Program-made: the position numbers and the translations under genes | Shown: positions 55,261-64,000 of the stretch, piece after piece | Numbering within the stretch: the stretch's first letter is position 1 | Layout: every line of letters starts with the position of its first letter | Notes under the pieces: generated by a model | The model's input: the letters and a program-made list of their open reading frames with translations, nothing else | Told to the model about the DNA's origin: nothing | Database searches by the model: none | Assembly: GCA_028753945.1 (NCBI GenBank) | Contig: JAPNXP010000004.1 | Span: forward strand, 4,402,001-4,466,000 | Origin: Hexactinellida sp. DTS-2022 | Lineage: Eukaryota; Porifera; Hexactinellida | Direction of reading: 5' to 3' | DNA: 64,000 nt

Positions 55261-56206
55261 CGAGCCCTTCGGTCTCGGTCGCTTTGCGACAGATCGGTGC
55301 TACGCACCTCAAGTTAACGGCCGCTGTGCGGCCTTACTCCTCACATTTTCTACCATGGAAATGGTAGAAAGGGACGTCATAATTTTGAATTTTCATTAAT
55401 TTGTTTACCTATTTCAGGCTATTTGTGTAAACAACAACAACAACAAATATTAATATGAGAAATTTATAAACGCGAAATTCGTCTTCAACATACTTGTTTA
55501 CCTTTAATACCCGTTGGAAGCTAACTTCTAGGTTGATTTTGAATTTTCATTAATTTGTTTACCTATTTTGTGTAAACAACAACAACAAATATTAATATGA
55601 GAAATTTATAAACGCGAAATTCGTCTTCAGCATACTTGTTTACCTTTAATACCCGTTGGAAGCTAACTTCTAGGTTGATTTTGAATTTTCATTAATTTGT
55701 TTACCTATTTTGTGTAAACAACAACATCAAATATTGATATGAGAAATTTATAAACGCGAAATTCGTCTTCAGCATACTTGTTTACCTATAATACCCGTTG
55801 AAAGCTAACTTCTAGGTTGATTTTGAATTTCATTAATTTGTTTACCTATTTTGTGTAAACAACAACAATAAATATTCATATTATAAATTTGTAAATGCGA
55901 AAATCGTGTTTAGCATACTTGTTTATCTATAATACCCGTCGAAAGCTAACTTCTAGGTTGATTTTGAATTTCATTAATTTGTTTACCTATTTTGTGTAAA
56001 CAACAACAATAAATATTCATATTATAAATTTATAAATGCGAAATTCGTGTTCAGCATACTTGTTTACATATTATAACATTTGAAAGTTAGTGAATATCTC
56101 ATATATTAATGCGGTTTCTATCCCCCCGTCACTTTAATACAATCCGGACAAACAAACACACACACACACACACACACACACAACAATCGAGATTTAATAA
56201 TATAGA
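55261..56206 (-). mobile_element. Non-autonomous Helitron, copy 3, with internal tandem repeats
   Basis: On the minus strand it starts A|TCTATATTATTAAATC (56206) with a long GT tract and ends GGGCTCG|T (55261) after the same three short hairpins as copy 2. Inside, a unit of 141-142 bp containing TACTTGTTTACC begins at 55491, 55633, 55775, 55916 and 56057. It ends 32 bases from the stop codon of the MBT gene. Confidence 0.9.
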
Positions 56207-56237
56207 TTGTCTACTGCAATAAGAACATGTTTGTTGT

Positions 56238-56999
56238 TCAGTTGAATTTCTCTTGAGGCAAATTACCGATAAACGATTCCTTGAAATAAGCTAAACAGGG
56301 CAGAGAGCAAACTGACCCTGTTTGGCTCAGTCTCCCTTCAGACGTTCTAAGTTGCCCCTGCAGCGTAAAAGCCTTAACACACTTGTAACCTAGCAGATAG
56401 GCAGTAGAGCAGATCGTGCATACTTTGGTATGCTTCAGTTTCGCCTCCAGGTGTGGGCCGATTATGTGTCTCAGCCCGATGTAGCAGTGGGCAACTGAGG
56501 CTACCTTATTGGCCGAGAGTACAAATAGAGACTGTATCATAGAACAATCACTGACCTCTGATACAAACAGCTTTGAGAATGCCTCGATAGGAGCTGCAAC
56601 ATGATTCTTAGCAGCGAGATAGGAATCCCAATTTCCAGTCCTCTCCCAGGTGACAGCATCGTCGCCTTGGTATGGAGGATGGAGCTCAAAGCCCACAGCT
56701 TGACAGGTACCGACTGGACGAATCTCAGGCGCGTCCCATCGGTACCAGACATCCCAACCCTCACTCCAGCCGTCAAAATGTGTTAACACAAAATCCCCAC
56801 TAACGCGGGCAATAGACCCCACACACCGCATGTACGAATTATTATTCTCATTCAGCTCGACACCCATTTCCGGTCGGAACAAGTTCCTAGGGGAGGGAGG
56901 GAGGTCCCGAGATCCTCTCTCATAGTCCTCGCAGACCCAGGCGCCAAACCCATCGTAATCGCAATCCTCCTTCTGTTCTGTACTGTCTTCTTTGCTCAT
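56238..56999 (-). CDS. Single-MBT-repeat protein
   Basis: Intronless frame of 253 residues. An acidic N-terminus leads into one malignant-brain-tumour repeat at about 44-125: FRPEMGVELNENNNSYMRCV, VSGDFVLTHFDGWSEGWDVW, APEIRPVGTCQAVGFELHPP. In the family such repeats fold with an aromatic cage for mono- or dimethyl-lysine; the FDGW...D.W core and PVG turn are visible. NHVAAPIEAFSKL resembles the start of a second repeat, but what follows does not continue it, so the gene may be truncated or may have lost further exons. The last 100 residues contain CTICSTAYLLGYKC, a possible metal site, unassigned. Most MBT proteins carry two to four repeats. Confidence 0.72.
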   Translation of the reverse strand: MSKEDSTEQKEDCDYDGFGAWVCEDYERGSRDLPPSPRNLFRPEMGVELNENNNSYMRCVGSIARVSGDFVLTHFDGWSEGWDVWYRWDAPEIRPVGTCQAVGFELHPPYQGDDAVTWERTGNWDSYLAAKNHVAAPIEAFSKLFVSEVSDCSMIQSLFVLSANKVASVAHCYIGLRHIIGPHLEAKLKHTKVCTICSTAYLLGYKCVKAFTLQGQLRTSEGRLSQTGSVCSLPCLAYFKESFIGNLPQEKFN

Positions 57000-57656
57000 G
57001 ATTCAAGTAAATGTAATGGGGAGCTAAATACTAAGCTATAATGTATCTATAACATTCTACTTCAAATGATCTTTGGAGATGTGTGGGACAATTACAATGA
57101 ATATGGTGTCCAAATTAGACGGAGGTGGAAGATTAATGGGACACATACGAATAGCACGGTAACTCTGTGCAGAGAGAATTCGTATGGAGGAGTGGATTCG
57201 TGTCGAGTGCTAGAGGCCAATGCAATTAACGAACTGCCTTTCTTTATTTCTATTCTGTTAACAAAGTTCGGCACCCGTGCCCACCGATCTTCTATTATTT
57301 CGCGGAATTGCTTGTATTCGGCCAACACCTTTCTAATGTATTTCTAATGTAACTAGCAAGGTCATTTTTTTAACATGAAAATGAGTTGACCGAATCCCCA
57401 ATAAGTAAGCCCTTAGTAGTTTACTAAACTGCAACGGAATTTATGGAATATAACTACAGTGGTGTTACTGGTGTATTGTAATAACAATATTATATGCTCT
57501 TAGCGAGATAATTATTTTAACTCCCGGAGCATTTAAATGTTAATTATTTCCCTATAATAGCAAATTTGCCTGTTAGCAAGAAAATTTAATGGAAATGTGA
57601 ATTGCTATTTTATGTGAACACCACTGTATATATTCATACAATTATTTACTAGAACA
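57000..57656. other. Gap between divergent MBT and CATIP-like genes
   Basis: Both strands are open for about 80-90 codons at 57066-57347, but neither translation looks like a protein I know. It may be a shared 5-prime region; no TATA-type signal is convincing. Confidence 0.4.
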
Positions 57657-58532
57657 ATGTCAATAGACCCCAGGGTGTATTTCAGTGAGGAATTAGAGGT
57701 GCGAAGTTTCGACGATAAGAAGGTTGGAGAACTGGTATTCAGTGTCCAGCCAGACCAGAATGGTAACAATTACGTCATCGAGCTACATTCTAAGTGGCAA
57801 GTCGGTTCCACAGTGGGCGGTGTGACGTCACACGCTACTTTGAACTCAGATTTATTGATCGAGCAATGCAACGAACTGTTCTTCTACCAGAAGGAAGTCC
57901 TGAAGTCTCAGACAGTGAAGGCAACACGTAACTCAGATTCGGAGAGAGAAGTGTTCTTTATACAAACAGAAGGCGACAAGAGAGACCTGCAAACGCAGGT
58001 ATTTAGTCTGGACACAGTATCATCCATGGTGACGATGGGTACATCCTATCTCTTCCAGAGATTGGCCGCGCTAGGTAATTACGACTTGGAACAGAGAGAA
58101 CTCTACGAGTTGGATGTCGATTGCAAACTGGCCCGAGTTAGTTACGAAGTAACGCGAGGAGATAGTGGAGCAGGTTTGCGGATAAAAAAGGAATCGAACA
58201 AGGGGAATGTATTATGGAACTTCGAGTACGGACCTGATGGGAAGCTGAAACATTCCATTGAGGAGGATTCGCAGCTAAGATACACACACTTGCAGACAGA
58301 AATACCTAAGATGGCTGGTAACCTACCCTGGACAGAGGACATAGAACTTATTTCTAAGTATTTGGGTGAGAAGGCGAGTCTGGAGAGCAGCTACATAGAC
58401 TACATACGGTCTCACCCGCGCATCCGTGGAATCCTATCCGACTACATGACGCATATTCTCATTCGGCAACCTGATGACGTGTTCGTAGCGACAGCAGAGT
58501 TTTTCAAGGCGTTTGTTAACGAAAATAATTAA
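57657..58532 (+). CDS. CATIP: CATIP-like ciliogenesis protein
   Basis: Intronless frame of 291 residues, shorter than the vertebrate protein of about 390. No signal peptide or membrane span. The N-terminal two thirds are a beta-rich domain (FSEELEVRSFDDKKVGELVF; KWQVGSTVGGVTSHATLNSD). The C-terminus YIRSHPRIRGILSDYMTHIL followed by IRQPDDVFVATAEFFKAF is an RIIa/DPY-30-like dimerisation motif of the kind that ends CATIP. CATIP binds TTC17 and helps actin-dependent ciliogenesis (family knowledge); flagellated cells in the host would need it. The identification rests on the C-terminal motif and general layout, so a different RIIa-motif axonemal protein is possible. Confidence 0.62.
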   Translation: MSIDPRVYFSEELEVRSFDDKKVGELVFSVQPDQNGNNYVIELHSKWQVGSTVGGVTSHATLNSDLLIEQCNELFFYQKEVLKSQTVKATRNSDSEREVFFIQTEGDKRDLQTQVFSLDTVSSMVTMGTSYLFQRLAALGNYDLEQRELYELDVDCKLARVSYEVTRGDSGAGLRIKKESNKGNVLWNFEYGPDGKLKHSIEEDSQLRYTHLQTEIPKMAGNLPWTEDIELISKYLGEKASLESSYIDYIRSHPRIRGILSDYMTHILIRQPDDVFVATAEFFKAFVNENN

Positions 58533-58645
58533 GAATATTTACCGACTCTTTACACTGTATTATATCGTGATACTATTGTATTATTATTTTATCACTTATG
58601 TCTATTCAACTCCATTAACTGTTATAAATTTCCTTTAATTGGGAC

Positions 58646-58821
58646 AGGTTGAGGGTTTCATTCAGACGTGCGTGGAGGCGCGTAATTTTGAAAATAAACT
58701 TTTCTAGGCGCGCGAATATCAAGAGATGCTCCCATAAACGTACACAAATTAAGTATTTAGGCGCGTGTGAGCGAGCTCAACTAAATCTAGACGGCAGAAA
58801 TTATGGCCTGGATGAAAACCT
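58646..58821. mobile_element. MITE related to 41845-42016
   Basis: Ends CAGGTTGAGGGTTTCATTCAG and GGCCTGGATGAAAACCTG (both slightly longer than the matching core), with GGCGCG, CTAGGCGCGCG and AACTAAATCTAGA inside. The flanks do not match. Confidence 0.65.
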
Positions 58822-59054
58822 GACGTCACATTTGTGCATGATCGTGTAACACATGTCATTATACCAGATCTGTTTCTACTTCTGCGTAGTAACGATTCTG
58901 GTATTCTGAATTATATTGAACTCAAACGGATTTACTTAGACCCCTCACTATTCAAACACCGAGTGCTGTTTAAATTTGTGCGTATTTGAACAAATGTATT
59001 CTTTAAGATTATGATGACTTATAGAAATTTGTAGTACAATACGATCGCGTTAGA

Positions 59055-60299
59055 ATGGCTAGTGCTTATGGTGTGGGAGAAGAGAGCTTCCTCTCTCATC
59101 TGGAGAGAGTGCGTAGCGAGATACACACTAAGTTCATAAGAGCTCACGAGCTGCTACAGGCTAGAGAAGCCGATCTGTTAGCAGAGTTACAGAGATTGGT
59201 AGACGAGTACACGGGAGAGGGAATAACTCAACAAATCAAGGAGTTAACTGTTTGTAAAGAAGCATTTGAAAGCGCGCTTACGAAGAATGCTAACAAAGAA
59301 ATTCTCGATCAGTCTTTGGCTCCTATTAATACACTCATTACTGAACTAGAAACTAAACTCCGAACATCAAAAGATAGCTACAAGAGTGTGTCATTGGAAT
59401 GGGATGTGGAGCTAGAGAAGAAACTGAGTGTAGCAGGTGAGATACGACTTAATGGTGTGAAAGAAGGAATACGAGACTACAAGCAGATAGCAGATCCTGT
59501 TGCGGTATTTGGGAAACACAGTAAAGAGGAATCTTCATCTGGTGTATTCTGTTATCCAAATGGTATTGCTATTAATCTAGTTAACAATTATATTTACATT
59601 TGTGATGTAGGCAATAATCGTGTTCAAGTTTATAACCATTCATTTGAATTTGTATTTCAATTCAGTGAAAAGATGTACTCTCCAGTTGGTATTTGTATTA
59701 AGCAGAACAAGGTATATGTCACACAATGGGACTCTCACTGTCTGAATGTATATTCTACAGAAGGGAAATACGTTAACTCAGTTGGAGTGGAAGGAAAGAA
59801 GGAATTAGAGTTTACTAACCCAAGAGGACTTGATATTTCCATTGATAAAGATAGAATTTATATAGCTGAACAAGAAAATGCTAGAATTCAATGTTTGAAT
59901 TTAAATCTAAAATTTTACTCTTTTATTAATGATATTTATGGAGCTAAAGATGTCAAACTAACTTCTAATGAGATTGTGGTATTGTCCTATCGTAATCCCT
60001 GTGTGTCTCTATACACTTATTCTCACCAGTTAATTCGTGAGATGATTCCTAGAGGTAAATGTAATACAACTGTTGATCCTTGTAATTTCATTCTTGATAA
60101 ATCCTTGAACATTCTCCTTATCGACTATGATAGGCATTGTGTTTCTATCTTCTCTTTTGGAGGAGAGTTAATCCACAGATTCGGTAGAGAAGGAGAGAAA
60201 AGAGGAGAATTCTTAAAGCCGAAGGGAATTGTAATCGACGTAGAAGGGAGGATTATAGTCGCATCTAAGAATCCCGAACATTGCATTCAAGTATTTTGA
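59055..60299 (+). CDS. Coiled-coil/NHL-repeat protein (TRIM-NHL-like without RING)
   Basis: Intronless frame of 414 residues. Residues about 8-140 are charged heptad-like helix (HLERVRSEIHTKFIRAHELL, LLAELQRLVDEY, LITELETKLRTS). Residues about 150-414 form NHL-type blades: CYPNGIAINLVNNYIYICDV-GNNRVQVYN, YSPVGICI...VYVTQWDSHCLNVYS, NPRGLDISIDKDRIYIAEQ, and KPKGIVIDVEGRIIVASKN. It resembles the second half of TRIM2/3/71-type proteins but has no RING or B-box, so ligase activity is not expected. Such short forms appear in large numbers in sponge gene sets as far as I know. Partners are unknown; NHL propellers bind RNA or protein. Confidence 0.8.
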   Translation: MASAYGVGEESFLSHLERVRSEIHTKFIRAHELLQAREADLLAELQRLVDEYTGEGITQQIKELTVCKEAFESALTKNANKEILDQSLAPINTLITELETKLRTSKDSYKSVSLEWDVELEKKLSVAGEIRLNGVKEGIRDYKQIADPVAVFGKHSKEESSSGVFCYPNGIAINLVNNYIYICDVGNNRVQVYNHSFEFVFQFSEKMYSPVGICIKQNKVYVTQWDSHCLNVYSTEGKYVNSVGVEGKKELEFTNPRGLDISIDKDRIYIAEQENARIQCLNLNLKFYSFINDIYGAKDVKLTSNEIVVLSYRNPCVSLYTYSHQLIREMIPRGKCNTTVDPCNFILDKSLNILLIDYDRHCVSIFSFGGELIHRFGREGEKRGEFLKPKGIVIDVEGRIIVASKNPEHCIQVF

Positions 60300-61150
60300 A
60301 TTCTGACATAACTACATATTTAACATTTCCTTTCCTAACTTGTTATCTACTTTCCTATTCCTTTCCCAACCTGTGTCTGTATTGAAACTCTCCTGAATTC
60401 TTTATAATTGTTTATTAACCTTGAAATTAATTCGGTTACAATGGGGGTCATTGAGGAGTATTACTGTTTTACATTTATTGGATTAATACCTCCGTTATTT
60501 ACAAAACTGTCTGCACAGCTGTAATTTAGATTTAACAACTCAAGGCACTCATTTAATTACTTCCTCACTACGTAGTTATCTGCACTATAAAACACGTTTG
60601 TAGTGGTAAGATGATCTGTCGGTTTTGTTCTTATAACCTATATCCACTCATGGCCTACTTAATATACGGCTAGATATGTCACCGAGAAGGCCATAAAACG
60701 AGAAAGCCGTTTCTAATTTTCATTTTAGGATAAACTATGCCTCCTATTGTTGTTATTAGGGTTGTATATGGGGTAATCAACCATTGCCAGTCCATTAGAA
60801 CCACTTTTGAGAATCTCAGATTTGTGGTTAAGCTGTTTAGGCGCCATTTAATGATGACGGTAACAATTTATGGTAAAATGAAATTTTTTTCAAATATCAT
60901 AAATTTCAGTTTCTTCCTACTTTCTAATAATTTTATAATAGGAATACTAATATAGGGATATATTTCATACCCCAAAGTCTACTAAATCACAAAATGGCGA
61001 CATTCTAAAAAAAATTAAAAATTATTAAGCAACCACATGCTAAAATACAAGTAGTATCCGAATTAAAACTTACTATTTTTGTACCTAAAACGTTTATAAT
61101 TGCTGGTTTATATATATTCATTCTCATTATATATTCGAAAAATGTATTCT
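60300..61150. other. Spacer without a recognised gene
   Basis: AT-rich. A 72-codon open frame at 60737-60955 has no protein-like features. Nothing else seen. Confidence 0.5.
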
Positions 61151-61153
61151 AAT

Positions 61154-62042
61154 CAGAGGGGCTGGATGGATTATGGATTATGGATTTCATGGATTTATGA
61201 TCCATCAAATCCATAATCCATGGATTTTGGATGGATTTGGATTGACAAATCCCAATCTCATGGATATCGGATGGATTTGGATTCTCCAAATTCCAAGGAA
61301 ATCCATGAAATCCATGAAATCCATCAGATCCATGAGATCCACGAGATCCATGAAATCCATAAGATCCATCAGATCCTTGAAATCCATCAGATCCATGAAA
61401 TCCATCCGTCAGTACCATTGCAGGCGCTATCAGTATCTATGTTGGGCGATTATAGTGCCTGCATGGTACTGACGGAGGTACAGGTGGTGATTTAGGATTT
61501 ATTTCAACGGTTATTATCAATTGAACTAAAAGAATACACGAATCAAATTCGATGTAATCAATACGCCTATTCAAATCTACAACATAATAGAAATCCATTT
61601 CGTAAACTAACACATTGTACCAGAACGTATGTGTGATACTAGATTCTATTGAAAAGAATTCTAACAAGTAAAGTGAGAAGAAATCAATTAGAAAATTGAA
61701 ACATGGATATCGCATTACATAATAATAATTAAAGTTTATACATACTGGATTTGATGGATCTGATGGATTTCATGGATCTAATGGATTTCATGGATCTGAT
61801 GGATTTCATGGATCTGATGGATCTGATGGATCTGATGGATTTCATGGATCTAATGGATTTCATGGATCTGATGGATTTCATGGATCTGATGGATCTGATG
61901 GATCTGATGGATTTCATGGATTGGACATGGATTTGATATCAGTATTCCATATGGATATGGATTGGATTTGGATCTATATTCCTGTGGAAAATGGATTACT
62001 TAATGGATTTGGATTATGATTTTGATCCATCTGGCCCCTCTG
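61154..62042. mobile_element. hAT-like element with GGATTTCATGGATCTGAT repeats
   Basis: Ends CAGAGGGGCTGGATGGA and ATCCATCTGGCCCCTCTG, exact 8-bp duplication ATTCTAAT at 61146-61153 and 62043-62050. The left half is rich in ATCCATGAAATCC and the right half (61745-61920) in GGATTTCATGGATCTGAT, so the arms pair over long distances. A 75-base hairpin (GTCAGTACCAT...ATGGTACTGAC) lies at about 61407-61480, perhaps a third insertion. Confidence 0.9.
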
Positions 62043-62111
62043 ATTCTAATATTAGCAAATTATTTTCATTTTCTCGCAGTTCTTTAGACTCGAATTTTAC
62101 ATTTTTGTATA

Positions 62112-62305
62112 CAGTCAGGTTCTTTTATTATGAACATTCAAGGGACCAAAAATTGTGTTCATAATAGAGAGACTTCATAATAAGCGAACGCCACTTAATA
62201 CAAACCCTATGTAAGTTGTTAAATTGGGACCGTAGGGTTTGTTCATAATAAAAAATCTTCATATTAAGCTGACGAAATCTTGTTCATAATAAGCAGACCT
62301 GACTG
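62112..62305. mobile_element. pogo-like MITE, CAGTCAGGTCTGC type
   Basis: TA-CAGTCAGGTTC to GCAGACCTGACTG-TA, with GTTCATAATA repeats near both ends. Confidence 0.88.
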
Positions 62306-62439
62306 TATTTGTGGTGTCATCATTAAATGGCGATTTGAATATCTTTTTAGATATTGAACTTGTTTGTACATACAATACTAGTATTCCCCACCCCACTGCC
62401 AAATTTTAGGTCTGTAGCTTTTACCAATTCCTCAATCAA

Positions 62440-62512
62440 TTCTGAACAAACACACAAACAAACAAACACAAAAACATTGTGATTTAATATATAAGATAGA
62501 CTAAATATAGCC
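62440..62512 (-). mobile_element. Helitron 5-prime end fragment
   Basis: CAAACAAACAAACACAAAAA followed by GTGATTTAATATATAAGATAG resembles, in reverse, the GT-rich 5-prime ends of the three complete copies. The 3-prime end was not found. Confidence 0.55.
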
Positions 62513-62727
62513 TTTCTAAACTTGAGTAGAATTTACTGAAAAGTTGAGTAGAATTGGAATTATTTTGAAAAACTTGAGTAGATTCGGAAAGATCTAGTTT
62601 TATATTTGAGTATCAGTAAAAAGTTGAGTATATTTGGAAATTTTTAAAAAACTTGAGTATTTTTGGAATTTTCCCTATAATAAATACTATTATAAATATG
62701 TGAGAAGGAAAAGGTAGACTATCAATA

Positions 62728-62979
62728 TCAAACTGTAGTGCATCTTCTACAATGCCATTTAAAGTTTTTGTCCTTCATTTGGGCATCTGTTATAGAAACG
62801 CATGGTCCAATGTGGAACCATTCTGTACAAGTGGAGCACTGAATCATGGGATTGATCTGTGGCATCCTACAGTAGCAAAATACACAGATATTTCTTTCCA
62901 TGCTTATTATATCGCCCTTTCTCCTCTCTATAATTATAGGGAACATTGTAAAATGCTCAAGTTCTAAGCAGGTTTGCAA
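62728..62979 (-). CDS. PHD-finger fragment
   Basis: The translation contains CVFCYCRMPQINPMIQCSTC followed by TEWFHIGPCVSI and KWHCRRC, a complete Cys4-His-Cys3 PHD zinc finger. PHD fingers read histone H3 tails, although many in invertebrate genomes are parts of transposon proteins. The first 25 codons are probably intron: an acceptor-like CTATAATTATAG lies before the finger on this strand. The frame stops nine bases after the last cysteine pair. An open frame at 63036-63272 on the same strand (LPQPYIVRYTAYSPREAANL) may be the preceding exon, ending at a GTAATA donor. No complete gene can be assembled within the window. Confidence 0.45.
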   Translation of the reverse strand: MQTCLELEHFTMFPIIIERRKGDIISMERNICVFCYCRMPQINPMIQCSTCTEWFHIGPCVSITDAQMKDKNFKWHCRRCTTV

Positions 62980-63035
62980 ATGTTTCCGAAATAGCTCTTG
63001 TTTGAAGCGATACTTACCAGTTTTTACTGTGCCGA

Positions 63036-63272
63036 CTATACTATATTCTTATTACCTTTAGCATCTTTGTTCGCATAGATGAAAACATCGCCAGCTTTCG
63101 GTTTTACTGGAGGCAGAACTATCGTATCTTCAATATTTATTCTATGAAGCAGATTAGCCGCTTCACGAGGACTATACGCTGTGTAGCGAACAATATATGG
63201 TTGCGGTAATTCCATCTTTATTAGATCGGAATTGATTAATTTCCTTATATATCCAATTTTTTCGGCGACCAA
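63036..63272 (-). CDS. Possible upstream exon of the PHD-finger gene
   Basis: Open frame of 78 codons, MVAEKIGYIRKLINSDLIKM..., with ordinary protein composition, unlike the surrounding AT-rich sequence. I do not recognise it. It ends inside a relic of the 18-bp-palindrome repeat (near 63027), which may have destroyed its 3-prime border. Confidence rests on composition and strand agreement with the PHD segment. Confidence 0.3.
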   Translation of the reverse strand: MVAEKIGYIRKLINSDLIKMELPQPYIVRYTAYSPREAANLLHRINIEDTIVLPPVKPKAGDVFIYANKDAKGNKNIV

Positions 63273-63299
63273 AATTTCGTGACTACCATTTTGTAAATC

Positions 63300-64000
63300 A
63301 ATAACATGTCACGAATTGTAATTTCACGAATTGTATGTATTCCATCCAAGTCAACCTGTCAAGTAATGTCAAACATTAAAAAGTACCAACCAAATATTGT
63401 CAGAAGTATATTAATGTGTCAGGAAGAAACCATTATGTCAAGAGTATATGAGCTGCCCCCCCCTAAGTGTCAGGTGTTCCCCACTCGGACTATTCACCCT
63501 AGGGCCAGATGTCCTCTGGACAGCAATTATCCCATATCCTGACAGCTGATCCAGATTCATGTTGAGAACTATAGAATCGCTACTATAACTACATGTATTA
63601 CTTACAAATCTATTTAACTAGCATCATCTCTTTAAAGCCCATTTTCCGTGGCATTTTTGATGGAGGAAACATAGTTACTAAACTAAAGTGATAAAAATGT
63701 ATAGTATTGGGAAATATGCAACACTTAAATAAAGAATATAATACTAGTAATGTACATTGTGACATTAACTATTCTGGGATCCTAGTGTTGAGGAGCCCGA
63801 GGACATCTGGTCCAAGGGGGAGATCTAACCCTATAGCCACATGTCTCGGGGACCGCTGGCATTCCGACACCGGAACTAACCATGTTTATAACCAGAACCT
63901 ACCATACTTATACCAATGTTCAGATCAGAGACTCAGAGTGGACCATGGGTCGATGGGTCATGGGTCATGGGTCAGATGGGTCACCTAAATCGATGGGTCA
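63300..64000. other. Right window end: no recognised gene; GATGGGTC repeat begins
   Basis: A short dispersed segment at 63795-63870 matches 8730-8850. From 63945 to the end ATGGGTC is iterated, probably the start of a minisatellite or element cut by the window edge. Confidence 0.5.

Noticed and set aside
61729-61936. Open frames of repeating MDLMDFMDLM or KSIRSMKSIR
   Set aside because: Direct translation of the GGATCTGATGGATTTCAT repeat in a non-coding hAT-like element.
1-64000. CRISPR array, prokaryotic operon or tRNA/rRNA genes
   Set aside because: Tandem repeats here lack unique spacers of fixed length, genes are spliced, and I recognised no structural RNA; a tRNA scan was not possible by eye.

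Overview
The window looks like nuclear DNA of an early-branching animal: AT-rich, with spliced genes using GT-AG introns, introns of about 0.2-2 kb (two much larger), and a very heavy load of small DNA transposons. A demosponge is my best guess. The reasons are a long GABA-B-like class C receptor, a coiled-coil/NHL-repeat protein of a type I associate with sponge expansions, a caspase-fold protein, and animal orthologues such as VCPIP1, PIAS, CATIP and ZCCHC9. A cnidarian or placozoan is not excluded by what I can read.

Layout. 1-8.4 kb is an array of diverged 1.3-1.4 kb repeat units, most carrying a near-perfect hairpin of about 120 bp, with other transposons inserted. 9.5-10.6 kb (minus) is an intronless caspase-fold gene. 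10.6-16.1 kb is transposon-rich spacer. 16.2-37.0 kb (plus) is a complete 15-exon VCPIP1-type OTU deubiquitinase gene of 1024 codons whose splice phases all agree. Its 5.4 kb ninth intron holds two intronless genes on the same strand, OXA1L (mitochondrial inner-membrane insertase) and a class C GPCR. Its last intron holds a 2.7 kb long-TIR transposon. 39.3-40.0 kb is a four-knuckle ZCCHC9. 43.1-51.0 kb is a six-exon PIAS SUMO E3 ligase of 839 residues, whose last exon lies between two inverted copies of one hAT element. 56.2-57.0 kb (minus) is a single-MBT-repeat protein. 57.7-58.5 kb is a CATIP-like ciliogenesis protein. 59.1-60.3 kb is a coiled-coil/NHL protein. 62.7-63.3 kb (minus) holds a PHD-finger fragment.

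The genes do not form one pathway. Ubiquitin and SUMO enzymes (VCPIP1, PIAS), RNA binding (ZCCHC9), chromatin readers (MBT, PHD) and membrane proteins (OXA1L, GPCR) are simply neighbours. The strongest unusual observations are the same-strand nested genes inside VCPIP1 and the readable insertion history of the transposons. Many copies keep exact 8-bp (hAT) or TA (pogo-like) target duplications. A short Helitron has an empty site preserved 1.3 kb away. A family with CATAGGCG termini has five copies with matching 8-bp duplications.
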